64,000 nt of DNA from M3007 sp046316495 (GTDB lineage: Bacteria > Bacteroidota > Bacteroidia > Chitinophagales > Saprospiraceae), in contig JBKDAM010000076.1 of the NCBI GenBank assembly GCA_046316495.1, forward strand, positions 5,891-69,890, in the 5' to 3' direction. Shown piece after piece: positions 54,468-63,060 of the stretch; position 1 is the first letter of the stretch, and every line of letters begins with the position of its first letter. Below the pieces are notes generated by a model, which made no database searches, was not told where the DNA came from, and saw only the letters and a list, made by a program, of their open reading frames with translations. The position numbers and the translations under genes were made by a program.

Positions 54468-54631
54468 CTGATACACAACGACTTTTAGATGTAAGTTGCA
54501 AATGACATGCCGGGTAAACGTATTCGGCATTGATTTTCTCGAAAAACCAGTTTAAACAAGTAAGCCGCATTCGTGAAATTACAAAAAGGATCCCTATTTG
54601 ACAAACGAGTCAAATGGGGATTCTTGTTTTT
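54468..54631 (+). ncRNA. Paralogous structured small RNA, copy D
   Basis: This predicted ~164-nt RNA is the most divergent copy. The -7 box CATCTTTG is at 54454-54461, after a very A/T-rich stretch. The element CGACTTTTAGATGTA is at 54479-54493. Hairpin 1 is AU-richer: ATGCCG (54507-54512) with CGGCAT (54525-54530), outer AAAT/ATTT (54500-54503/54533-54536), loop GGTAAACGTATT. Terminator: ATCCCTATTTGAC (54590-54602) with GTCAAATGGGGAT (54609-54621), loop AAACGA (54603-54608), extended by AAGG/TCTT. The U-tract is weaker than in A and C. It ends about 90 nt before the DUF547 gene. Confidence 0.8.
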
Positions 54632-54720
54632 GCCACCCGTCCACTAAAGCTTTTGCAACTTCTAGATGAAAAATGAGTGCCTTCAGACAACAGAATCACT
54701 AGATCGTTCGTCATAGTGCT

Positions 54721-55434
54721 ATGAAACATACTATTTGGATCCTGCTCCTTCTGACGCTGCATGGCCCGTTGACAGCTCAGCAGTTTACCGCTGCAGATAG
54801 TCTTCACCTCCCTTTTAACGACCTGCTGCAGCAATTCGTTACTTCCGAGGGCCAAGTACGATACGATGGTTTACAACGGGAGCACAGCCGCCTTCAAGCC
54901 TATCTACAGCAACTTTCCAAACATGTGCCAGAAGCTTCCACCCCGCGGGAGGCCTCGATGGCTTATTGGATCAATGCGTACAATGCCTTTACCCTCGACC
55001 TGATTGTTCGAAATTACCCCATCAAGAGTATCCTCCAGCTAGACAATGGCAAAACCTGGGACGTAAAACGCATTTCATTGGGCGGTAAAAAGTACAGCTT
55101 GAATCAAATTGAACACGAAATTTTACGCAAGAAATGGGCAGATCCCCGTATCCATTTCGCCCTTAATTGCGCAGCCAAATCTTGTCCGCCCCTCCTCCAT
55201 CAAGCCTATTTACCAAGCCAACTAGAGCAACAGTTGGAAGCCCGCACCTTCTATTTTATCAATCACTCCAGATACAACCAGCTGAGTGGCCAACCACTCC
55301 GGCTGAGCAAAATTTTTGAATGGTATGCAGCTGATTTTGGAGACCTCCACACCTTTCTAAGAAAGTACTACCCAAAAGAGCTCAAAACCCGAAAAATTAG
55401 CTATAACGAGTACAACTGGGACCTAAACCGTTAA
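54721..55434 (+). CDS. DUF547 domain-containing secreted protein
   Basis: This 237-residue protein has signal peptide MKHTIWILLLLTLHGPLTAQ and a DUF547 domain (about 60-220). Typical stretches are MAYWINAYNAFTLDLIVRNYPIKSI, the GGKKYSLNQIEHEILR segment, and HFALNCAAKSCPPL. The domain is widespread in bacteria and plants, but its biochemical function is not established. It begins about 90 nt after sRNA copy D on the same strand. An intrinsic terminator follows at 55465-55497. Confidence 0.9.
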   Translation: MKHTIWILLLLTLHGPLTAQQFTAADSLHLPFNDLLQQFVTSEGQVRYDGLQREHSRLQAYLQQLSKHVPEASTPREASMAYWINAYNAFTLDLIVRNYPIKSILQLDNGKTWDVKRISLGGKKYSLNQIEHEILRKKWADPRIHFALNCAAKSCPPLLHQAYLPSQLEQQLEARTFYFINHSRYNQLSGQPLRLSKIFEWYAADFGDLHTFLRKYYPKELKTRKISYNEYNWDLNR

Positions 55435-55464
55435 TTGGCGAAGTCGCTTATTGCTGTCTAGAAA

Positions 55465-55497
55465 AAAAAGGCTCTCCGGCAAATAGGGAGCCTTTTT
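55465..55497 (+). terminator. Intrinsic terminator of the DUF547 gene
   Basis: AAAAAGGCTC (55465-55474) and GAGCCTTTTT (55488-55497) pair as a 10-bp stem with a U-tract on both strands. Confidence 0.85.
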
Positions 55498-55768
55498 GGT
55501 TTTTAAAAAAAGTTCGGAAAAAGCACCCTAGTTGGCGCGATAATTGCAACTCGGTGTGTAGCGTGAAAATCCCTGCTTTATGGATGTACATCTGTTCTTG
55601 ACAGCAGGGCCATAGGCTGAAAACGGGAAATAGCACGCGCTTGATCCATCTTCATTAATCCTGCTGGACCTGCACTTACAGAGGGTACAGCCACACTAGC
55701 CTTTACAGGGTTGCTTTTATCTGCCGAAAAAAAAGCATCCTTTTGGGGCTACCTCTATGTTGTAACTT
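55498..55768. other. ~270-bp region before the giant type A cargo gene
   Basis: No gene is seen (334 bp lie between the flanking coding regions). A hairpin with arms CCCTGCT (55571-55577) and AGCAGGG (55613-55619) encloses GGATGTACATC-like sequence. No exact TAnnTTTG box precedes the next gene. Nothing else is evident. Confidence 0.4.
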
Positions 55769-58700
55769 ATGACTATCCTGTTCTACCAACGTACGAACAT
55801 ATTTGGCCTGCTAAGCATCTTTGGCTTTTTCCTGTTGGGGGCTTCCGTTCCGCTTTCGGCTAATTGTGTAGCCCCTGGATTATTATCTGCCAATTTTGTA
55901 ACGGATACCAGTGCAGAGCTCACCTGGACGGATGTAGCAACCCTATACGATGTGGAATTACGACCCGCTTCTGAACCGTTTACTGGAATACCAAACTACA
56001 CGCCTGTATCAGATCCCCCCTTCTTGGTGACCGACCTGGTTCCTGGTCAGCTGTACCGCTTTCGGGTGCGGGCCCGCTGCTTTGGAGGCGGAAACAGTAT
56101 CTGGTCCTCTGCTCACTTTTTCACGACCGACCTAAGCGATCGACAAGCCTGCGTCAACCTTCCATTGAGGGACACCTCCTGTACCCGCATTCGCTGGCGG
56201 GTGCGGCAGGCACCCGGAACAGCGCTTGGAACCAACGTCCGGATAAAAGGCGTACGATTAGCCATCCAACACCCTTCCAGGGGTGAACTGCGAGGCTGGC
56301 TGACAAGTCCGGATGGCACCCAACGTCGCATCATTGCTTCGTTTTCAGAAGGCGATCGAAACATTGGAAATTTTTATCAACAAAATAGCTGTTCGACCTA
56401 CATCGAACTGAAAGATGACCCAAGCCTTCCCTCTTTGTCAGATGCAAAAGAAGAGGATAATATTACAGGACAGTGGCGGCCTGACTCTTCGCTTCAGGTG
56501 TTTCACAACGGTCAATCGCCCAATGGGACCTGGGAACTCACTTTTTGTGATCAAAAATTGCTCCAGACCGGTGTGCTTCGACTGGCACAATTGGTATTTG
56601 AGCCCCTTCCCTGCTCCTCTCCACAGCCCCCCCAGCTGGTACAAACAGGTCTCGAGAGCGCCACGGTCATCTGGGACCCGAGTGGACTTTCTGGCCAGGA
56701 CATTCGATTGGTAGTTGGCCCCGAGGGATTTATTCCGGAACTGGGAGAAGGCAATGTACTGATTCCAGCAACTACGACTGTCCAATTGGAGGACCTCGAA
56801 CCACTGCGCAGTTACCAAGTATTTTTAGGAGTAGCCTGTGGTCCTGAGGGCTTTTTTGTCTATTCCGCTCCTCTTCGATTTCAAACCGCTTGTCCGCCTC
56901 AACTATTGGAGGATTTTAACACCTTATCGGATTGCTCCTTGGATTGCGAAACAGGGTGTCCGCTTCCTGGTATTTGGCAAAACACAGCGGGAGATGATTT
57001 TGATTGGAAAATCAGGAGCAGCGCAGGCCTTAATTTTCCCACCTCTGGACCAAAGTCACCCGCTGGAGGTTCGGGATCCTATTTGTTTTTCAGAAACTCC
57101 TGCAGTCCTGGAGGAGCCAATGGTAAAAAAGCCGTGCTCAGGACTCGTTGTCTGGACATTCTTGCGGTGCCCGGAAGCCCCTGTCACTTCTCCATGGAGT
57201 ATTACATGAACACCAAACTTGGACAAATGGGGCGCCTTAGTTTGGAAGGGAGTGTGGACGGCGGTGCCACTTGGCAAACCATTAAAAGCTGGACAGGCAA
57301 CCAAGGGAAACAATGGCATAAGGCCTATGTGGACCTAAGCGCCTACCATCAAAAAACCGCCTTGTTCCAACTAACGGCAGTTGGCACCTTTGGGGCCTTC
57401 GGCGATATCTCCATCGATAATCTGCATTTTTATGGGGCAAGCCCTGCCTCCTCCATCGAATATACCTATTACCAAGACCTGGATGGAGATGGCTTCGGCA
57501 ATACCGCCCAGTACCTGATCTCTTGCCTGCCTGCCATCCCGGCCGGGTACACCGCTGTGCCAGGTGATTGCAACGACGCGGTGAGCTTTATTTATCCGGG
57601 TGCACCCGAGATTCCATGCAACGGCCTCGATGAAAATTGCAACGGTAACCAAGATGCCTTCTTTTTAGCCCCCCCCGTTCTGAACCCCATAGCGCCCGTT
57701 TGCCAAGGCGACACTGTTGTGCTGTCGGTTCAAAACCCGATGGCTCGAGGCACCTATTACTGGTTCAATACTGCATCCGGGGGAACTCCTATTGCGAGCG
57801 GCCCTCAATTAAGTATACCCGCTGTACAGAGCACCCAAACTGTATGGGTACTCGATAGTATAACCAACGGAGGATGTGCAAGTGCAAGGACCAGTGGAAG
57901 CATTTTGGTATTGGAAAAACCAGCGTTAGTGCTTGGTTCCCAACCCCTTACTTGCCCTGGCAGTAGCCTAAGCCTCCAAAGTCTGATCATCAACGACCTT
58001 CAACAAACCACCGGATCCATCCGTTTTCACAGTGCATTGCCTGCCAACGTCGGCAATTTACTTCCAAACCAACTGATTGTAAACAGTGACAGTTTGATTT
58101 TTGCCCTGAAAACCACCAACGAAGGCTGTAGCAACCATCTACCTATTTTACTAAAAGTACGAGCCAATCCATCGGTCCAGATTACAAACGGCGATAGCCT
58201 GACGGTCTGCCGGGGCGCTACCGTAGCCCTGAGCGCCCAATCACCGACGGCCGTTCAATACCAGTGGAGCACCGGAGGAACATTTCCCCAAATCCAATTT
58301 CAGGCGAATAACACACAAACCTCTCCGTTGACTGTCCCCTACTCCATCACCGTTACCGATCCATTTGGTTGTAGCGCCAGCGATACCATTCAACTACAGG
58401 TACTCCCAAGCATCACGCAAGCCAATATTGGGCCGGTGGTGACAGTTAGTTTTTGTGGCGGCAACAACGGAAGTATCAGCCTTCAGCCTCTGGACGGGGT
58501 AGCTCCCTTTACCTTCCAATGGTCTGGACCCAATTTCAGTGCCGGGACCTTAACCGGAGTTGGATCAGGTGGCACCACCCTCTCCAACTTAACCCAAGGA
58601 GGATACCATGTCACGATCAGCGACCAATGGGGTTGCAGTCTGAAAACGCCTCCAATTTTGGTAAATGGGCCCCTTTTCACCGTCCAGTCCGTCAGCCTCT

Positions 58701-61700
58701 CTGCTCCAAAATGCACCAATAGCACTGGAAGTATTACCATCAATGCCTCCGGAACAGGTCTCAGCTACCAATGGAGCTCCGGGGCAGCCACTACCAACCA
58801 ACTCACCGGACTAGCCCCTGGCATTTACTCTGTAACGGTAACTGGAGGCAACTGCCAGCAGATCATTCCTAATCTGGAATTGGTAGCTCCCCCAGCCCTC
58901 CAGATCCAGCATTTGCTCACCACACCCAATTGCTTCAACAGTGCCGACGGGGCCATTGCTGTTGCAGGGATGGGTGGAACCCCCGGGTATAGTTTTAAAT
59001 GGGAGAACAATAGTAGCCAATCCAATCGCAACAACCTGACCGCAGGCAGTTACTCCCTCACGCTTACAGATAGTCAACAATGCAGTGTAACCGAGAGCTT
59101 TACCCTCTCAGCCCCGGAACCACCTAGTGTGATGCGAACCCAAACCGATCTTACCTGCTTCGAATCTGCCGATGGAACCGCTTCGATTAAAGTCAATGGC
59201 GGCACCCCGCCCTGGCAGGCGCACTGGAGCAACGGGAATGTCACTAATACCATCAGTCAGCTAATCGCGGGTCAATACTTCGTTACACTAACCGATCATA
59301 ACGGCTGTTCTTTAGTCGAATCCTTTACAATTCAGCAACCAGCCCCCCTGATGGTGGGGCCTTGGGTACTAGACGAGCCCACCTGCGCTGGCGTGAGCAA
59401 TGGCAGCTTACAAACCAGCGTTCAAGGAGGAACTATGCCCTATCAATACCTTTGGAACACAGGATCTACTAACCTAACCCTCCAAAATATTGACCGAGGC
59501 AACTACCAACTTCAGGTGACCGATGCCAGAGGTTGTACCTTCACCACAGCACCTGTATTTCTGGACGGCCCTCAACTCATTGAATTACAGGCCGACTCTA
59601 TCCAGCCCGTCTTATGCCATGGTGGCCAAAATGGCTTTTTACAACTCAGTGTTTCGGGGTCAGTGGGCGCTCTGCAAGTCTTGCTGAATGGCGCTCCAAG
59701 TAACCTTCAGCCTACTCAACTACCAGCAGGCATCTACACGGTGCGCGTACGGGATACGCGCGGCTGTACAGCCACCGAAACCTATGAAATCACCCAACCA
59801 GAAGCCCCTATCAAAATAGACATAATAAATCTTCAAGATGTCCCTTGTGCCGGCACCCTCACCGGAAGCATCCACGTTAAAACCAGTGGAGGCACCGAGC
59901 CCTATCAATATTTCTGGAGCAATGGTGCTACTACCGCAAATCTGGAGGCAGCACCTGCCGGCTTCTATGACCTGAGTGTCCAGGATGCCAACCTCTGCTC
60001 GGCCGGTATCATTATGATAGAGATTAAGGAGCCCGAACCACTGGTCTTGGAAGCTAGTGTGACAGACATACCTTGTTTTGGTCCAAACTATGGCAGTATC
60101 TCCTTATCAACCAGCGGTGGATTGGAGCCTTACACCTACCAATGGAGTACAGGCGACATCGGTTCCACCCTCTTTGGATTGCCCATCGGCACCTACTCCG
60201 TGAGTGTATTTGACTCCTTAGGCTGCTTTACTTCAAAAGAAGAATTGGTCATCCGGGATAAATCAACAGATTTTAAAGTGTTGATTACCGGCAACTTGCC
60301 TGTCTCCTGTACTGGCGGAAACGATGGCCTGCTCGTAGCCGTGGTCTTTAACGGCCGTCCCCCATACCAGTTTTCGTGGTCAGCTCCCGTAGGATTGCAC
60401 CCCGATGTCGCAGCACCCTTTGACCAAGCAACCGGTTTATCCGGTGGGTATTATTCTGTAACCGTAACCGATGCAGACGGCTGTTTTAATCAATTCGGAC
60501 CTGTACTTTTGGAAGAGTCTCCACCAGTGGCGATTCAACTCGAATCCATTCAACCAGTTCTCTGCAAAGGCCAGAACACCGGTGCTATCGAGGTGAGTGC
60601 CTCTGGAGGAGTGCCCAGTTTGAAATACCACTGGTCATCTGGACAAAGTACCGCACAAGCCAGCCAACTAACGGCTGGAACCTATTTCCTGACCGTCACC
60701 GACTTCCGGGGTTGCACCACCGTCAGCGCCCCCTTTGTGGTACCAGAACCCGACCAAGCCCTTTCCGTTAGCGCGGCTGAGATCATTCAAGACCTCTGCA
60801 ATACCGCAAACGGAGCCATCTACCCCTTGGCCAGCGGCGGAACCCCAAGTTATGAGTACTTATGGAATAATGGAAACACTGCCGCCTTCCTCGAAAACCT
60901 GGAGCCGGGAACCTACCAACTTACCCTTACGGATGGTGGAGGTTGTACCCTTCAGTCCAACTGGGTCCTGCATCCGCAACCGGATGCGCTATCCCTCGCA
61001 GACTATCAGGTCCAAGATGTGGTCTGCAAAGGAGCCGCAAATGGTTTTATCCTAACAGAGGTCACTGGAGGTCATCTTCCCTTGAATTACTTTTGGAATA
61101 ATGGAGGAACTGGGTATTTCCAAAATAACTTATCCGCAGGCACCTACCAGGTGACCGTAACAGATCAACAAGGATGTTCTGAAATTTATGCTTTCCCTGC
61201 CCTTGAAGAACCTTCTCAAGCGCTGAGTGCGAGCTATTCAGTGGTTCCCTCTGGAAGCAACTATACCGTAACCCTCCTTTGTACCGGTGGTGTTCCCTCC
61301 TATGAAGCAGAATGGGGAGGCCCCCTTAATGGTCTCAACGGACTGGTACTTACCGATGTTCCTGCAGGAACCTACCCCGTTATCGTCACAGATGCGAGTG
61401 GCTGCACCCTTTCCTTACAAGTCAATGTGGCTACTTCGGCAGCCAGTGAACCAGCGCTACAGCACCAAGTAAGGATATTCCCCAATCCATTTAATACCCA
61501 CCTGACCCTGGAAATGTACGACCCGAACCGAAGGATCCAACAGGCGACGCTGTACACCGCACTCGGTCAAGTGGAGCAACGATGGGAAAATATAGGTCAG
61601 TCGATTGTCCTACTCGAAACAAACGGCCTTCCTGCAGGTTATTATTTGCTAGAGGTACTAGGGGAAGACGGAACGTCGACCATCTACCCCATGGTAAAGT

Positions 61701-61708
61701 CAGATTAA
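55769..61708 (+). CDS. Giant surface protein with SprB-like repeats and a type A T9SS sorting domain
   Basis: This 1979-residue secreted protein has a signal peptide to about LSANC. An FN3 unit (30-125) precedes a proprotein convertase P-domain-like unit (about 130-275; RGELRGWLTSPDGT), then a second FN3. A MAM/jelly-roll-like part (about 370-560) follows, then a putative metal-binding motif (DLDGDGFGNTAQ ... CNDAVSFIYPGAPEIPCNGLDENCNG) and an Ig-like domain. About 12-13 SprB repeats span ~890-1880 (PNCFNSADGAIAV... forms). The end is a type A T9SS domain (VRIFPNPFNTHLTLEM). Surface or adhesin roles are inferred. It lacks its own terminator sign; tlpA follows 149 nt later. Confidence 0.92.
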   Translation: MTILFYQRTNIFGLLSIFGFFLLGASVPLSANCVAPGLLSANFVTDTSAELTWTDVATLYDVELRPASEPFTGIPNYTPVSDPPFLVTDLVPGQLYRFRVRARCFGGGNSIWSSAHFFTTDLSDRQACVNLPLRDTSCTRIRWRVRQAPGTALGTNVRIKGVRLAIQHPSRGELRGWLTSPDGTQRRIIASFSEGDRNIGNFYQQNSCSTYIELKDDPSLPSLSDAKEEDNITGQWRPDSSLQVFHNGQSPNGTWELTFCDQKLLQTGVLRLAQLVFEPLPCSSPQPPQLVQTGLESATVIWDPSGLSGQDIRLVVGPEGFIPELGEGNVLIPATTTVQLEDLEPLRSYQVFLGVACGPEGFFVYSAPLRFQTACPPQLLEDFNTLSDCSLDCETGCPLPGIWQNTAGDDFDWKIRSSAGLNFPTSGPKSPAGGSGSYLFFRNSCSPGGANGKKAVLRTRCLDILAVPGSPCHFSMEYYMNTKLGQMGRLSLEGSVDGGATWQTIKSWTGNQGKQWHKAYVDLSAYHQKTALFQLTAVGTFGAFGDISIDNLHFYGASPASSIEYTYYQDLDGDGFGNTAQYLISCLPAIPAGYTAVPGDCNDAVSFIYPGAPEIPCNGLDENCNGNQDAFFLAPPVLNPIAPVCQGDTVVLSVQNPMARGTYYWFNTASGGTPIASGPQLSIPAVQSTQTVWVLDSITNGGCASARTSGSILVLEKPALVLGSQPLTCPGSSLSLQSLIINDLQQTTGSIRFHSALPANVGNLLPNQLIVNSDSLIFALKTTNEGCSNHLPILLKVRANPSVQITNGDSLTVCRGATVALSAQSPTAVQYQWSTGGTFPQIQFQANNTQTSPLTVPYSITVTDPFGCSASDTIQLQVLPSITQANIGPVVTVSFCGGNNGSISLQPLDGVAPFTFQWSGPNFSAGTLTGVGSGGTTLSNLTQGGYHVTISDQWGCSLKTPPILVNGPLFTVQSVSLSAPKCTNSTGSITINASGTGLSYQWSSGAATTNQLTGLAPGIYSVTVTGGNCQQIIPNLELVAPPALQIQHLLTTPNCFNSADGAIAVAGMGGTPGYSFKWENNSSQSNRNNLTAGSYSLTLTDSQQCSVTESFTLSAPEPPSVMRTQTDLTCFESADGTASIKVNGGTPPWQAHWSNGNVTNTISQLIAGQYFVTLTDHNGCSLVESFTIQQPAPLMVGPWVLDEPTCAGVSNGSLQTSVQGGTMPYQYLWNTGSTNLTLQNIDRGNYQLQVTDARGCTFTTAPVFLDGPQLIELQADSIQPVLCHGGQNGFLQLSVSGSVGALQVLLNGAPSNLQPTQLPAGIYTVRVRDTRGCTATETYEITQPEAPIKIDIINLQDVPCAGTLTGSIHVKTSGGTEPYQYFWSNGATTANLEAAPAGFYDLSVQDANLCSAGIIMIEIKEPEPLVLEASVTDIPCFGPNYGSISLSTSGGLEPYTYQWSTGDIGSTLFGLPIGTYSVSVFDSLGCFTSKEELVIRDKSTDFKVLITGNLPVSCTGGNDGLLVAVVFNGRPPYQFSWSAPVGLHPDVAAPFDQATGLSGGYYSVTVTDADGCFNQFGPVLLEESPPVAIQLESIQPVLCKGQNTGAIEVSASGGVPSLKYHWSSGQSTAQASQLTAGTYFLTVTDFRGCTTVSAPFVVPEPDQALSVSAAEIIQDLCNTANGAIYPLASGGTPSYEYLWNNGNTAAFLENLEPGTYQLTLTDGGGCTLQSNWVLHPQPDALSLADYQVQDVVCKGAANGFILTEVTGGHLPLNYFWNNGGTGYFQNNLSAGTYQVTVTDQQGCSEIYAFPALEEPSQALSASYSVVPSGSNYTVTLLCTGGVPSYEAEWGGPLNGLNGLVLTDVPAGTYPVIVTDASGCTLSLQVNVATSAASEPALQHQVRIFPNPFNTHLTLEMYDPNRRIQQATLYTALGQVEQRWENIGQSIVLLETNGLPAGYYLLEVLGEDGTSTIYPMVKSD

Positions 61709-61723
61709 CCCGTTTGACTTTGC

Positions 61724-61731
61724 TATCTTTG
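61724..61731 (+). promoter_or_regulatory. -7 promoter box of the TlpA gene
   Basis: TATCTTTG, an exact TAnnTTTG match, 127 nt before the ATG at 61858; the predicted leader is about 120 nt. Confidence 0.55.
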
Positions 61732-61857
61732 TCACCAAAATCAATTTAACGGTTAATCCAGCCTCGGAAGGGCCCAAAAGGAAGCTCCAATACCGAATTA
61801 AACCCACATTCCCAACCACCAAGTTTTTATTACGTCTGTTCTACAATATCTAAGTAC

Positions 61858-62361
61858 ATGTCTAAAAAAAATATAGTTCAAGTTCTATTAATCATCGGTT
61901 TGATTGCCGCTGCTTGGAACTATTATCAATCCCGTCAACCTCGATTTCAAGCAGGCCAACCTGCGCCAGCAATTACCTTCCCAATGACCACCGGCGACAG
62001 CCTTTCCCTCGAATCATTTCGGGGAAAAACCGTTCTAATTCATTTCTGGGGCTCCTGGTGTGGCCCTTGTCGCCAAGAAAATCCTCATTTAGTGGCCCTT
62101 TATCAAAAATACCACCCCAAAGGATTGGAAATAATAAGCATTTCAGTAGAACGAAACCAGGCCGGCTGGGAAAAAGCAAAAGCCGAACTCCCCTGGCCCT
62201 ACCATGTGCTCGAAAGCGGCCGCTTCGATGGCCCCGCGGCTACGCTGTTTAATGTCCACCAAATCCCTTCCCTGTTCCTGGTAAATTCTTCCGGAACCAT
62301 CACAGGTGCCAATCCAAGCTTACCACTTTTGGAAAAAATGCTCGCCGAACAGTGCATCTGA
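61858..62361 (+). CDS. TlpA family thioredoxin-like protein
   Basis: This 167-residue protein has an N-terminal membrane anchor (VQVLLIIGLIAAAWNYY) and a thioredoxin fold with active site HFWGSWCGPCRQE (CxxC about residues 67-70). It is predicted to reduce or isomerise disulfides in the periplasm. A second TlpA-like protein is at 33095. It sits upstream of grpE but with a gap of 121 nt, so it probably is a separate unit. Confidence 0.9.
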   Translation: MSKKNIVQVLLIIGLIAAAWNYYQSRQPRFQAGQPAPAITFPMTTGDSLSLESFRGKTVLIHFWGSWCGPCRQENPHLVALYQKYHPKGLEIISISVERNQAGWEKAKAELPWPYHVLESGRFDGPAATLFNVHQIPSLFLVNSSGTITGANPSLPLLEKMLAEQCI

Positions 62362-62482
62362 CAAATTGGCAACCCATTTTGTAAAGGCATAATAATTGCA
62401 TTGGTTGAATCGAATTGCCGACTGCTGGATTACCTCGGGGGTCCCCATTATAGGTAGTTGAAGCAATAAGCACCCCATTTTC

Positions 62483-63055
62483 ATGCGCAATACCTTTAAA
62501 AAAATATTTTCCAAGATGGAAAAAGAACAGCCTGAACAAGAAGTAAACACACCGGAAACAGACGCTGCCACCGAAAACACGCCAACTACTGACACACCGG
62601 AAGAAAATCCTGCCGGAATGTCAGAAGAAACACAACAACTACGGACCCAGCTAGAGGAAATGAAAAATAAGTACCTCTACCTGGCAGCAGACTTTGAAAA
62701 CTATAAACGCCACAGCGCCCGGGAACGCATGGACCTCATGCAAACAGCTAATCGCGACGTTATGGCCGCCCTTCTACCCGTACTGGATGACTTTGATCGT
62801 GCTGAAAAAACAGCAGGAATTCCAGAAGGAATCAAGCTCATCCACCACAAACTGCTTCAAACACTTCGTCAGAAAGGGCTCAAACAACTCGAGCTGCAAG
62901 CTGGAGCCGCCTTCGATGCCGATACGCAAGAAGCAGTTACAGAAATACCGGTTCCTCAAGAGGAACTGAAAGGTAAAATTGTCGATATCATTGAACCTGG
63001 CTACCTGCTCGGCGAAAAAATCATTCGCTTCGCTAAAGTAGTCGTAGGAAAATAA
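62483..63055 (+). CDS. grpE: Nucleotide exchange factor GrpE
   Basis: This 190-residue cochaperone promotes ADP release from DnaK. The N-terminal half is an acidic, Thr/Glu/Pro-rich tail and coiled coil (about 1-110), and the C-terminal head includes YLAADFENYKRHSARERMDL, ALLPVLDDFDRA, and the terminal IIRFAKVVVGK. The start at ATG 62483 gives a basic N-terminus; an in-frame ATG at 62516 is an alternative. dnaJ follows 5 nt later. HrcA and DnaK are not in view. Confidence 0.93.
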   Translation: MRNTFKKIFSKMEKEQPEQEVNTPETDAATENTPTTDTPEENPAGMSEETQQLRTQLEEMKNKYLYLAADFENYKRHSARERMDLMQTANRDVMAALLPVLDDFDRAEKTAGIPEGIKLIHHKLLQTLRQKGLKQLELQAGAAFDADTQEAVTEIPVPQEELKGKIVDIIEPGYLLGEKIIRFAKVVVGK

Positions 63056-63060
63056 ATTTT

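Noticed and set aside
43575..54631. sRNA copies as 6S RNA, tmRNA or retron RNA
   Set aside because: 6S would be one long rod without an internal terminator loop; no tmRNA tRNA-like ends; no reverse transcriptase gene in the window.
54657..54667. CAACTTCTAGATG-like echo of the sRNA 5' element after copy D
   Set aside because: Two mismatches, no promoter spacing, no hairpins or terminator follow; likely chance.
55571..55619. Fifth sRNA copy near the giant type A gene
   Set aside because: There is a hairpin with GATGTACATC, but no CGACTTTTAGATGTA element, promoter box or terminator with AAACGA loop.
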